Below are positions 1-9,350 of a stretch of 49,054 nucleotides of DNA, one piece after another. The translations under genes were made by a program, and so were the position numbers. Position 1 is the first letter of the stretch, and each line of letters opens with the position of its first letter. The notes under the pieces are model-generated. The model was not told where the DNA came from. It was given only the letters and a program-made list of their open reading frames with translations, and did not search any database. Source of the stretch: an uncultured Gammaproteobacteria bacterium (GTDB taxonomy: Bacteria; Pseudomonadota; Gammaproteobacteria; Pseudomonadales; Pseudohongiellaceae); contig CAJXQP010000002.1 of NCBI GenBank assembly GCA_913058275.1, forward strand, positions 1 through 49,054. The letters are read 5' to 3'.

Positions 1-44
1 CACCTCTCTATTCGTCGGCAGCGTCAGATGTGTATAAGAGACAG
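1..44. other. Illumina Nextera adapter (non-genomic)
   Basis: Positions 12-25 read TCGTCGGCAGCGTC and 26-44 read AGATGTGTATAAGAGACAG, the Nextera read-1 adapter and the Tn5 mosaic end. Positions 4-11 read CTCTCTAT, which matches the i5 index S502, and 1-3 are the end of the P5 oligonucleotide. This is library sequence, so any reading frame starting here is artefactual. Genomic DNA begins at 45. Confidence 0.98.
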
Positions 45-3000
45 CCATATGAGGGACCTTCTTCAAGCGCATTGATACTGCCTTCAAGTAACGAGGATAC
101 TGAGCGAACCACACTAGACCGGTTTCAGAAAGAAAACCTTCATGAAGCAGGCCTGCAAGCTGATTCTCTACATCCTCAGCGACGTAGGTCAGAGCGCCCT
201 TCTTTAAATCCGACACGACGCGACCTATCTCGTAGTGCTCATTCATTACTTGAACAAAAAGCGTTTCTATTTTTTCAGCGATACTAAGAACTTTAGACTT
301 ACCGGAGTTTAATCGCTGTTCGAATTCGAGCTTGCTACGCGGCATCGAACCATCAAGATCGAAAGCCGCGATATAACTAATCCACGTCGCATCTAGTGCT
401 AACTGACCCAACGCAAAAGGCGCTTTCAGCACCAGTGTATCGGCTAGTCTGACAAATTTCTTCTTCAGCTGATTACGCTGCTGAATACTCCTCAACTGAT
501 ACAGCTTTACTAAGCCTTGCTTGTGCTTCTGCTGAGCGAGAAATTTGTCGGAAAACAGACACACCCCTACAGTTTCGCCCTCGTCGACAAGAGCAGGAAA
601 TCGTATTAGCTTTAGGGATTCGCCTATTTCTATTTGCTCTGGTAAATCCTTAAAGTCCCAATCTTTGGCTCCCGTTGCTTCTAAGGGATGATTATAGCCA
701 GAATCTTCATTGGAATTGTGACTAGCATCACCATGGATAAGGCTATTTTCACCGTTTTCCAGTAAACCTTGTTGCTGGAGCTGCTCCCTGACCTCCTTAA
801 TACTGCCAGCAAATGCTATTTCTTTCTCTGAGCCCTTCAATACGCGAATTTTGGTGTTCAGATGCGCAGGCAGCTGAATCTGTTCGAACTCCGCTCTATC
901 TAGCTCTAGGCCCTTTAGATTGCGAATTTGCGCTAGCAGGGAAGTAATTAGATCCCCGTCCTTATTCGACATCTGTTGACAAGCCTGGGCAACAAACGCA
1001 TTCACAGGTATAAAGTTCTTACGACGGGATTTCGGTAAACCCTTAATCAGCGCTGTACATTTTTCAGCCAAATTGCCGGGCACGGCCCAGTCTAGGTCGG
1101 CTTGCTGTAATTGGCTAACCATCTCTACAGGTACTTCCAAGGTAGCCCCATCCGCTACGCTTCCAGGCTCAAAAACATAGTCCAGTCGCAGATTATTCTT
1201 GTGCACCGCCGCCGCATCCGGAAAAGAATGCAATGCATCCATCGCGGCATCTGAGTCGATCAGGTTATCAACCGTCATCAAGAGAGATTTTTCGGCAGAC
1301 TCACCTTGTTTACGAACCCAAGCCGCTAAGTCGCGAGTGGAGCACACAGTCTCTGGCAGGCGCTGTTCATAGAACGCTGCAACATCTCGTTCAGCCACTA
1401 GCACGTCTGGCCTGCGCATTTTTTCTTCTTGCTTTGCAAGGGAGGCTAAGAATTCGCGATTCCGGTGATAAACCTTTAAATCGGTAGTAACTTCCCCAGC
1501 AATCAATCCCTCTTGAATGAAGAGTGTTCTGGAAGTCTTAGGATCAATTTTGCTATAACTTAGTAGCGCCTTCTCAATGATCACTAACCCGTAAAGCTGC
1601 ACTTTCTCATAGGCCATTACCTGCTGGCGTTTCTTGCTCCAGTGCGGCTCAAAATACTCGCGTTTCACGAGATGCAAGGCCATCTCCTCAATCCACTCAG
1701 GCTGAATCTTGGCTGCTTGTGTTGCAAAAGTTTGCGACGTCTCAATCTGCTCGCCGCTAACTATCCACTTCGCGCCTTTGTTGGCCAAGACAGATGTCGA
1801 GAACAAGGAGAAGGTCTTATTCCTATTACCGCGAAAACTCCGCCCATCTAATCGCTTCGCTATCTGGTTTAAGGAGCCACTGATCAGGCTTTTATGAATC
1901 GCCTCATAATCACCAACCTCACGGTTCATACGAAGACCGAGTTTCTGGCAGGAGAGAAGCAATTGATGATGAACCTCACGCCATTCACGCATGCGCATAT
2001 AAGAGAGAAAGTATTTCTTGCAGTGCTTACGCAGTTGGCCCTGATTCAGGTCCTGTCTCTTCTTCTCAAAGTCTTCCCATAACTTTACCAAACTTAGAAA
2101 ATCGGAATCTTCATGATCAAATTCAGCTAGCTGCTGTTTAGCCTGCTGTCTGTTATCGCTAGATATCTCTCTTGGGTCTTGAATGCCCAGCGCACTAACT
2201 ACGATCTGCATTTCGCGCAGGCAATTTTGTGCGCTCGCAGTAATTAACATTCGCGCGTATCTGGGATCTACAGGCAAGACTGCCATCTTGCGACCACTAT
2301 CAGTCAAGCGACGTGAATGACTTAGGGCATCTAGTTCTATGAGTAATTTTATTCCTTCGTTAATAGCTCTCGGTTCGGGGGCATCAAGAAAAGGAAATTG
2401 CTCAATTTCTCCAAGGCGCAGGTGTTTCATGCGCAATATAACGGAAGCCAGATTCGTTCGCATGATTTCCGGATCAGTGAATTCCGGCCTCGATTCAAAA
2501 TCATTTTCCGCATATAGACGAATACAAACACCGTCGGCCATGCGACCACAACGCCCCTTCCTCTGATTCGCGCTCGCTTGAGATATAGCCTCGATAGGCA
2601 ACCGTTGCACCTTGCTCTGCAAACTGTAACGGCTTATTCGCGCAAGACCTGTATCGATTACATAGTTGATGCCGGGAACTGTAATCGATGTTTCGGCAAC
2701 ATTTGTGGCCAAGACAATCTTTCTGCCTCGGCCCGGTTTGAATATTTTTATCTGCTCCGAATAGCGCAGCCTTCCATATAGAGGCAGGATGTCTACGTCT
2801 CGATATTCCTGCTTGCGCAGCTTGGTCGCGGTTGCCCGTATCTCTCGTTCGCTACTGAGAAACACCAGTATATCTCCGCTGGACGAACCCTTTTGCTTGT
2901 CATTCTTGGCAATATCTTCGACGGCTCTGATAATGCTATCAATTTGTAGATCGTCGTCTATCAGCTCTCCCGAGGCCTCCGCGAGAGGTGCATACCGAGT

Positions 3001-3756
3001 CTCTACAGGATAGTTTCTTCCAGAAACCGCTACAATTGGCGCATTGTCAAAATGCTTGGAAAATTTCTCTACATCGATTGTTGCTGATGTGACAATCAAC
3101 TTGAGGTTCTTGCGCTTTTGTAACAACTGCTTAAGGTAGCCCAGCAGAAAATCGATATTAAGTGAGCGCTCATGCGCCTCATCGATAATTAGCACTTCAT
3201 ATTTATTCAGGAACTTGTCTTGCTGAATCTCAGCGAGCAAGATGCCGTCCGTCATTAATTTCAGGAAGCTGCGCTCACTTGTATTATCTTTGAAGCGTAT
3301 TTGCGAACCGACACCGCCACCTATCTCTACACCGAGCTCATCAGCGATTCGATTTGCAACCGATAATGCCGCTAAGCGTCTAGGCTGAGTGTGACCAATT
3401 AGGCCGCGCACCCCAAATCCAGCATCGAGACAGACCTTAGGTAATTGAGTGGTCTTACCAGAGCCGGTGTCGCCAGCGACGATGAGCACTTGATGTTCGC
3501 GAAGTAATTCGGTGATTTCTTTTGCTCGGGCACTAACCGGGAGGTTTTCTGGATAGTCAATTTTTACCGGAATAGCTGCGCGTCTTAATTCACAGGCGCG
3601 TTGAGATTTCTCGATCGCCGCCGCCGCGGCGGCTAGCGACGATGCCAGATCCTTCTGGGACAAATTGCCACGCTGAATCTTGTTCAGCGTATTCTCCAAA
3701 CGAAAAACATCTGCGAGCTGACAAGTATCGAGCTTCTGCTTCAAGGAATCTAACAC
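45..3756 (-). CDS. hrpA: ATP-dependent RNA helicase HrpA, 3' end cut by the contig edge
   Basis: DEAH-box RNA helicase; in E. coli HrpA acts on mRNA processing and stalled ribosomes. The minus-strand frame is open for about 1237 codons from a GTG at 3756 to the adapter. Family members are near 1300 residues, so roughly 60 C-terminal residues are missing. Walker A GDTGSGKT is at about residues 95-102 and the DEAH box (VLIIDEAHER) at about 192-195. The last readable part (YPRYLKAV...) fits the end of the HrpA-specific C-terminal domain. I chose GTG because an in-frame TAG lies just upstream and no ATG is near. It is 59 bp downstream of fadD on the same strand. The truncation is technical. A run of Ala codons near residues 42-47 comes from a GCC/GCG-rich tract. 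Confidence 0.93.
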
Positions 3757-3815
3757 GGTTATTCCGTTTTCGGATTTATACTAGAGGTTGCTGCGCTACT
3801 AGAGATACGTGTCGG

Positions 3816-5459
3816 CTAGGCCTTGTCACGCAATTCTCTATGTAGAATTTTCCCAATTAATGATTTAGGAATGTCTTCGATTAGGACGTATTCTCTAGGC
3901 ATCTTGTAAGCCGTCAGCCCTTCCTTACAGTGTGCACGCACAGATTCAATATCGAGATCTTTTTGACTCGGCACAATGAAAAGCTTGATTGACTCACCCG
4001 TTTTTTCTGATGGAACTCCGATTGCGGCGCACTCTAATACCCCTGGGTGCCGATTGACCCAATCTTCGATTTCGTTAGGAAACACATTGAAACCAGAGAC
4101 AAGGATCATGTCCTTCTTTCGATCGACGATCGAGATATAGCCATCATCACTGATTTCCACATAGTCGCCTGTCTTGAACCAGCCGTCACTAGTTAACGCT
4201 TCAGCCGACTCTTCCGTCGCCTCCCAATAGCCCTTCATTACTTGTGGCCCCCGAATCCAAAGCTCGCCGCGCTCGCCTGTTGCAACCTCAATACCATCAT
4301 CATTCACGACTTTTGTTTCCGTCTCGGGCACTACAGGCCCTACGGTGCCAGCGCGCTCCTTGCCTGGGATATTAACGGCTACAACTGGAGAACACTCCGT
4401 TAAGCCGTAACCTTCATAGATTGGGCTATCCGTAGCCTTAGCCCACTCTTCACTGACAGACGTAGTCATAGCCATACCACCGGCGCCGCAAAACTTCAGG
4501 GAACTAAAATCGATGCTAGGAAAATCTTTGTGGCGCAGTAGAGCAAGATACAGGGTGTTTATGCCTACAAACCCGCTGATCGGCCACTTCTTGAACAGCT
4601 TAACTAGCCCTGCAGTGTCTCTAGGGTTTGGCACCAAGATATTGTGATTGCCCGAGTAAGGCATGGTGAGACAGTGCAGTAGAAATGCGTAGCTATGATA
4701 CAGCGGGAGCGGAGCTAGAATGCTTTCAACCTTGTCACCGATCACTCCGAGACAACGAGATCGAAGCTGCATCATATTGGTAATCAAATTATTGTGGCTC
4801 AGCATGGCACCCTTTGCAACACCCGTGGTTCCTCCCGTATACAAAATCAGCGCAGTATCATCGCCCTGTCCGGCTTCAGGGTAATCGAATGATGGAACTG
4901 GCGTGTTAGCGACAGTATGAAAGTCTGCAGTGTTGCTTAGAGAATAAGCGGGCACCAATCTACGAACAGTTTTAATGACGAAATTTAGAAAAAGACGCTG
5001 TAAGGGCTTCTGAATATCACCGAGCTGAGTCACGATGATTGTTTCAATTTTGGTTCCAGGTAATATTTTTTCTAACTTATCGCAGAAGTTAGACAGTATC
5101 ACTATGCCTTTAACACCTGAATCTTTGAACTGATGTGCCATCTCTTGAGCTGTGTACAGTGGGTTCGTATTGACTACCACTAAGCCAGCTCGAGTTGCCC
5201 CATAGAAGGCGATAGGAAACTGCAGGATATTGGGCAGCTGGATAGCTATCCTGTCGCCAGGCTTCAGATTTGTTTGAGTAATCAAGTAGTGCGCGAAGCG
5301 GTCGCTTAACTCATCAACCTCACCGTAATCTAGGGTTCTCCCTAAGCAAGTGAACGCGGGCAATTGCGCGTGCTCGCTGCAAAAATTGTCGACTAGCTGC
5401 GATAGTTTTGAAAATTTTTCAGGGCGCAGATCATCGCTAAGCTTCTCAATCATAGGCAT
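3816..5459 (-). CDS. fadD: Long-chain fatty acid--CoA ligase
   Basis: Activates long-chain fatty acids to acyl-CoA using ATP, for beta-oxidation or phospholipid synthesis, at the inner membrane face. The 547-residue length is normal. The AMP-binding P-loop YTGGTTGVAKGA is at 207-218, YGLTE at 351-355, GWFKTGD at 426-432, and the C-terminal catalytic lysine lies in SLIGKILHREL (Lys537). The ATG overlaps the stop of the upstream VWA gene by one base (TAATG), so translation is probably coupled. It is the third gene of a moxR-VWA-fadD run with hrpA behind it. The exact chain-length preference cannot be read from sequence, and a related acyl-CoA synthetase is possible. Confidence 0.93.
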   Translation of the reverse strand: MPMIEKLSDDLRPEKFSKLSQLVDNFCSEHAQLPAFTCLGRTLDYGEVDELSDRFAHYLITQTNLKPGDRIAIQLPNILQFPIAFYGATRAGLVVVNTNPLYTAQEMAHQFKDSGVKGIVILSNFCDKLEKILPGTKIETIIVTQLGDIQKPLQRLFLNFVIKTVRRLVPAYSLSNTADFHTVANTPVPSFDYPEAGQGDDTALILYTGGTTGVAKGAMLSHNNLITNMMQLRSRCLGVIGDKVESILAPLPLYHSYAFLLHCLTMPYSGNHNILVPNPRDTAGLVKLFKKWPISGFVGINTLYLALLRHKDFPSIDFSSLKFCGAGGMAMTTSVSEEWAKATDSPIYEGYGLTECSPVVAVNIPGKERAGTVGPVVPETETKVVNDDGIEVATGERGELWIRGPQVMKGYWEATEESAEALTSDGWFKTGDYVEISDDGYISIVDRKKDMILVSGFNVFPNEIEDWVNRHPGVLECAAIGVPSEKTGESIKLFIVPSQKDLDIESVRAHCKEGLTAYKMPREYVLIEDIPKSLIGKILHRELRDKA

Positions 5460-6637
5460 TACTTAGTCAGTAGGGTCATGGCTTCTTCCAGACCCTTAAC
5501 AGAAAGAGGAAACATGCGATCTTCTACGAGCTCTCTGATCACTTCGATTGAGTAGCTGTGCTCCCAAAAATCCTTAGGCGTAGGATTGATCCACACTACA
5601 TTGTCGAATACATCTGTAAGTCGCTTTATCCAAACCGCGCCGGCCTCACCGTTGTAATGCTCGATACTGCCTCCGACATGAGTCACCTCATAGGGGGCCA
5701 TAGTGGCATCCCCTACGAATATGACTTTGTAGTCTTTGGAATATTTATGAAGTATGTCAAACGTCGACGTTGTCTCGGCGTGACGCCTGATACTCTTTGA
5801 CCACACAGATTCGTAGATGAAGTTATGAAAATAGAAATACTTAAGATGTTTAAATTCTGTTCGCGCGGCGGAAAACAATTCTTCGCATAGCTTAACGTGC
5901 GGGTCCATCGAACCACCCACATCGAAAAACAACAAGACCTTCACCGAGTTGTGACGTTCGGGCACCATCTTAATATCGAGGAGTCCCGCGTTTTTCGCAG
6001 TTGATGATATGGTATCGCTTATATCCAACTCTTCCGCTGCGCCAGTCCTCGCGAATTTACGCAGCCGGCGCAGTGCCATCTTGATATTTCTCGTCCCGAT
6101 CTCTACAGAATCATCGAGGTCACGATAGTTACGCTTGTCCCAGACTTTGGCCGCACTACCATTACGACCTCCTTCCTGCCCGATTCGAATTCCTTCGGGA
6201 TTGTAGCCATAGGCTCCAAACGGCGATGTGCCACCGGTACCGATCCACTTATTACCGCCCTGATGCCTCTTCTTCTGTTCTTCCATTCGCTTACGAAATT
6301 CTTCCATAAGCTTTTCTAAGCCACCTAACGCTTCGATCTTGGCTTTTTCTTCATCGCTTAGCATCGACTCCATTTGCTTACGCAACCAGTCATCGGGTAT
6401 CTCATACATCGCAAGATCATTGATAGCATCGACGTTCTCGAAATACTTACCGAAGGCAATATCGAACTTATCGAAGTTCTTTTCGTCTTTGACGAAACAC
6501 ATGCGTGACAGATAGTAGAAGTCTTCGACATTCGCGAAGATCACATTTTGCTTCAGGCATTCAAGCAGTGAGAATAGTTCGGTGAAAGAAACGGGGAGCC
6601 GTTCATTCTTGAGGGTCATGAAAAAATTAATCAGCAT
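5459..6637 (-). CDS. CoxE-like von Willebrand factor A domain protein
   Basis: Partner protein of MoxR-type AAA+ ATPases; such pairs are thought to help metal insertion or complex maturation, but the client is unknown. The 392 residues comprise an N-terminal helical region, a charged linker at about 85-130, a Gly-rich part at 130-165, and a VWA domain from about 230. The metal-site motif reads DVGGS (239-243) where the usual MIDAS has DxSxS. A second conserved part reads VIFVGDATMAPYEV. The gene lies 40 bp after moxR and overlaps fadD by one base, so the three genes look like one operon. No signal peptide or membrane segment is visible, so it is probably cytoplasmic. Confidence 0.85.
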   Translation of the reverse strand: MLINFFMTLKNERLPVSFTELFSLLECLKQNVIFANVEDFYYLSRMCFVKDEKNFDKFDIAFGKYFENVDAINDLAMYEIPDDWLRKQMESMLSDEEKAKIEALGGLEKLMEEFRKRMEEQKKRHQGGNKWIGTGGTSPFGAYGYNPEGIRIGQEGGRNGSAAKVWDKRNYRDLDDSVEIGTRNIKMALRRLRKFARTGAAEELDISDTISSTAKNAGLLDIKMVPERHNSVKVLLFFDVGGSMDPHVKLCEELFSAARTEFKHLKYFYFHNFIYESVWSKSIRRHAETTSTFDILHKYSKDYKVIFVGDATMAPYEVTHVGGSIEHYNGEAGAVWIKRLTDVFDNVVWINPTPKDFWEHSYSIEVIRELVEDRMFPLSVKGLEEAMTLLTK

Positions 6638-6677
6638 AACTAAGTCTCTGCCAAGTCTAGAATCGGGTTATCCGAGA

Positions 6678-7520
6678 CTAGCTTTTAGCTCTATGCATAA
6701 AGGCCAATTTCTCTAACAAGTGCACATCTTGCTCGTTCTTTAGCAATGCGCCATACAGAGGTGGAATAGCGTTCTTTGCACTGTGATTCTTCAGTACATC
6801 TTCTGGAATATCGTCCGCCATTAGCAGTTTCAACCAGTCAATCAGCTCGGACGTTGATGGCTTCTTCTTCAAGCCGGGTATTTTCCGGACATCGAAAAAT
6901 ACATCCATTGCTTGAGAGAGCAACTCCTTCTTTAGATTCGGGTAATGTACATCGACTATTTTTTCCATCGTCTGACTATCTGGAAATTCTATGTAGTGGA
7001 AGAAGCAGCGACGAAGAAATGCATCGGGGAGTTCTTTCTCGTTGTTACTTGTAATAATAACGATAGGCCGCGTTTTCGCCTTGATTAGTTCCTTTGTCTC
7101 GTAAACGAAGAATTCCATCTTATCGAGTTCCAGCAATAAGTCGTTTGGAAATTCGATGTCAGCTTTGTCTATTTCGTCGATCAACAATATTGATTGATCG
7201 CCAGACTCGAAAGACTCCCAGAGCTTACCTGGCACTATGTAATTGCCGATATCGTGGACCTTGTCATCGCCTAACTGCGAATCGCGCAATCGGGAGACCG
7301 CATCGTATTCATATAGGCCTTGCTGCGCCTTCGTAGTTGATTTGATATGCCATTGAATAAGAGGCAGGTTTAAGGATTTGGCGACCTGCTCTGCCAACAT
7401 CGTCTTACCCGTACCGGGCTCGCCTTTAATCAATAGGGGTTTCTGCAGGGCAATTGCCGCGTTAACGGCCAATTGCAACTCATTTGTCGCTACATATTCA
7501 TCGGTGCCGGTAAAATTCAT
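6678..7520 (-). CDS. MoxR-family AAA+ ATPase
   Basis: Chaperone-like AAA+ ATPase that works with a VWA-domain partner, here the next gene. It has 280 residues from the ATG at 7520; a TTG immediately upstream is in frame, but ATG is preferred and a GGGA sits at suitable spacing. Walker A GEPGTGKT is at 33-40, Walker B ILLIDEIDKA at 111-120, a sensor-1 region TSNNEKELPDAFLRR at about 157-171, and a C-terminal lid with the SELIDWLKLL motif typical of MoxR. It probably opens the moxR-VWA-fadD operon. A -10-like TACAAT lies upstream on this strand, but I found no good -35. The client substrate is unknown. Confidence 0.88.
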   Translation of the reverse strand: MNFTGTDEYVATNELQLAVNAAIALQKPLLIKGEPGTGKTMLAEQVAKSLNLPLIQWHIKSTTKAQQGLYEYDAVSRLRDSQLGDDKVHDIGNYIVPGKLWESFESGDQSILLIDEIDKADIEFPNDLLLELDKMEFFVYETKELIKAKTRPIVIITSNNEKELPDAFLRRCFFHYIEFPDSQTMEKIVDVHYPNLKKELLSQAMDVFFDVRKIPGLKKKPSTSELIDWLKLLMADDIPEDVLKNHSAKNAIPPLYGALLKNEQDVHLLEKLAFMHRAKS

Positions 7521-7725
7521 CAATCTTTCCCACTGCTCAATTTAACAGCGCGTATTGTAAACACCAGGCCCCTATTAATACAGGAAAAACCAGACCTTGC
7601 TCCTCGATCGAGGTGCCTATCTAGCCTGCCAGCAATAACGCACTATCCTGCTTTATGCATGGTTTCGTGAGCAAACCCTCCTGATCAGGACCCGAAGTCC
7701 CTATCTAGCCAGCTCCCCTTACTAT

Positions 7726-8388
7726 CTATGCTCCTACCTCAACAATTTTCCTGCCTCGCTCGGTGATATACCAGCGCACACCTATTCGCCCGGCAAGGGA
7801 TTTCAATGTAAGAAAGCCCGATGCCTTAGTCATAGTGGATTCGTCAGTATCTGCTTTGCGACATAAATCTGGTAGAGACCGATAGATAAACCTGCCGCAC
7901 CCCAAGGTCTTTAGTACCTTAGAGGATGTTGTATCCAATTCATGGGGATCTGCTTCATTCGCCATCGCCACGTCAGTCAAACTGTCATCTTCGGTCTCCG
8001 TATCGATGAGGGGAAGTAACTCCTCTTGTAATTGTTTTAACTGGTATTGCAGCAAATCGACCTTGTCACTGTTAGCTCGGGTCTCGCTGAGTATGCTACT
8101 CGACACTTTGACCAAAAAGAATCTGGGGGCGATAGCCACCGCGAGACAGATTGCGACATAGTTCAGAAGGTTTGCTGGATTACCCTCGCTATCTACGATC
8201 AAAGTACTGCCAAATATCGAGAGAATAAAAGGCGCCAGAAAAGTCATCAGCACACCCAACATATGCAGCGCCACAGCAAGCCGCTTTCGATCGTTTGCTT
8301 CGAGCCAAGCGAGATAGTAGTTGATAACGCCGCCAGCGGCACCGATAACGAGCATAATAAAAACGAGGGAAATCAAATGAGCAGCCAT
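7726..8388 (-). CDS. Membrane protein with C-terminal winged-helix-like domain, role unknown
   Basis: 220 residues. Three hydrophobic segments (about 4-25, 37-62, 73-95) are followed by a charged, coiled-coil-prone helix (about 98-125), an acidic linker, and a C-terminal region (about 155-218) that reads like a winged helix, ending RWYITERGRKIV. The N-terminal part, with GAAGGVINYYL, resembles from memory the membrane module called YEATS-associated helix, found in some bacterial stress or conflict proteins. No YEATS domain is present here. The ATG at 8388 has AGAGG about 8 bases upstream. It lies 206 bp upstream of moxR on the same strand and about 117 bp after the small membrane gene. The family assignment is tentative. 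Confidence 0.6.
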   Translation of the reverse strand: MAAHLISLVFIMLVIGAAGGVINYYLAWLEANDRKRLAVALHMLGVLMTFLAPFILSIFGSTLIVDSEGNPANLLNYVAICLAVAIAPRFFLVKVSSSILSETRANSDKVDLLQYQLKQLQEELLPLIDTETEDDSLTDVAMANEADPHELDTTSSKVLKTLGCGRFIYRSLPDLCRKADTDESTMTKASGFLTLKSLAGRIGVRWYITERGRKIVEVGA

Positions 8389-8505
8389 AACTAACCTCTG
8401 ATTGCTAAGCTGTTGTTTTAATTTAGTAAATTTCGAACTATTGCCACAAGGGACGCAAATTCAAACAGAAAATTCACGCGGGGGGAAGTTCTTTGTTCTA
8501 GAAAG

Positions 8506-8889
8506 CTACTTAGCTACATTAGAAGATTCTGCTATTACTTTGTTATTTAACAATCTTTTGTTCATTTTTTTCTTGAAAAAAGACATTGCAGTTGCCAGCA
8601 ATAGAGCTAGTAGCACTGCCAAAACAAGAGGCACGAAACTCCTAAATGCAGACTCAATGCCTCCGGTCATTGCATCGAGAGCCGCCACCATAAGTGCGGG
8701 CGCCATTACGCTGTCCTGTGAATTGCTATACCACGGAGTAAAAACAACCGCTATCGCAACTGCACGGATGCTATAGGATGCCCAAATCGCGCGCTCGAAG
8801 CGGGTTACTCTCCAGAAGATTCCGGTAATAATTACCGCAGCACCTAGATATAAGGTCCAGAAGAACCAATAATTACCGATCGAATCCAT
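8506..8889 (-). CDS. Small conserved-looking membrane protein, unknown function
   Basis: 127 residues with three to four hydrophobic segments by eye (about 7-25, 38-52, 65-75 weak, 84-103), then a basic tail (FKKKMNKRLLNN) that suggests a cytoplasmic C-terminus. Its start overlaps the stop of ycgN by one base, so it appears to be the last member of the dnaX-ybaB-recR-rnd-ycgN run. I do not recognise a named family. The reading frame is supported by coupling and by a coherent membrane topology, not by a motif. Confidence 0.7.
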   Translation of the reverse strand: MDSIGNYWFFWTLYLGAAVIITGIFWRVTRFERAIWASYSIRAVAIAVVFTPWYSNSQDSVMAPALMVAALDAMTGGIESAFRSFVPLVLAVLLALLLATAMSFFKKKMNKRLLNNKVIAESSNVAK

Positions 8890-9350
8890 TACGCCTTAAC
8901 CCATCGAATAATATGTTCTTCGAAACCATCTGGATGCACATACTCCTCGGAGATCACTCTATCTTCGAGCAATATCCCTGCAGCTGCCATTTTCTCGCGT
9001 GACCCAGCCAATAACGGGTGCCAATCAAACAGCTTCTTGCCTTTGCTTCGAAGTTTGTAGGCACAACTATCGGGCATCCATGTACTCGTCTGAAGATTCA
9101 TTTCTCTCACGTCTAGGCAATCGGGTACTAATTCTGTCCTTGATTCATAGCAGCCACAGAGGCTTGTTTTCTCATCAAAATAGCGGCACACAATCCGTGT
9201 ATAGCTAATCTCGTCGCTGTCCTCGTCAACAAACTTCTTAAGACAACAACGCCCGCATCCATCACAAAGCCCCTCCCATTCCTCGGGATTTAACTCAGTA
9301 AGTGGCAGCTCCCAGAATTTGGGTCGTAATCCAGTGTTAGGAGTAGTCAT
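8889..9350 (-). CDS. ycgN: YcgN-family cysteine cluster protein (UPF0260)
   Basis: 153 residues from the ATG at 9350; a TTG at 9353 is also in frame but unlikely. The family is defined by conserved cysteines, seen here as CDGCGRCCLKK near residues 30-40, later C-containing blocks CRYFDE, CGCYESR and PDCL, and DSCAYK. These suggest a metal or Fe-S site, but no biochemical role is established. It is usually found close to rnd, as here; the ATG overlaps the rnd stop (TGATG) by one base. The family member YcgL, often between rnd and ycgN, is absent. Confidence 0.92.
   Translation of the reverse strand: MTTPNTGLRPKFWELPLTELNPEEWEGLCDGCGRCCLKKFVDEDSDEISYTRIVCRYFDEKTSLCGCYESRTELVPDCLDVREMNLQTSTWMPDSCAYKLRSKGKKLFDWHPLLAGSREKMAAAGILLEDRVISEEYVHPDGFEEHIIRWVKA

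Noticed and set aside
30-287. 85-codon plus-strand frame starting at the left edge
   Set aside because: It starts inside the Nextera adapter and runs antisense to hrpA.
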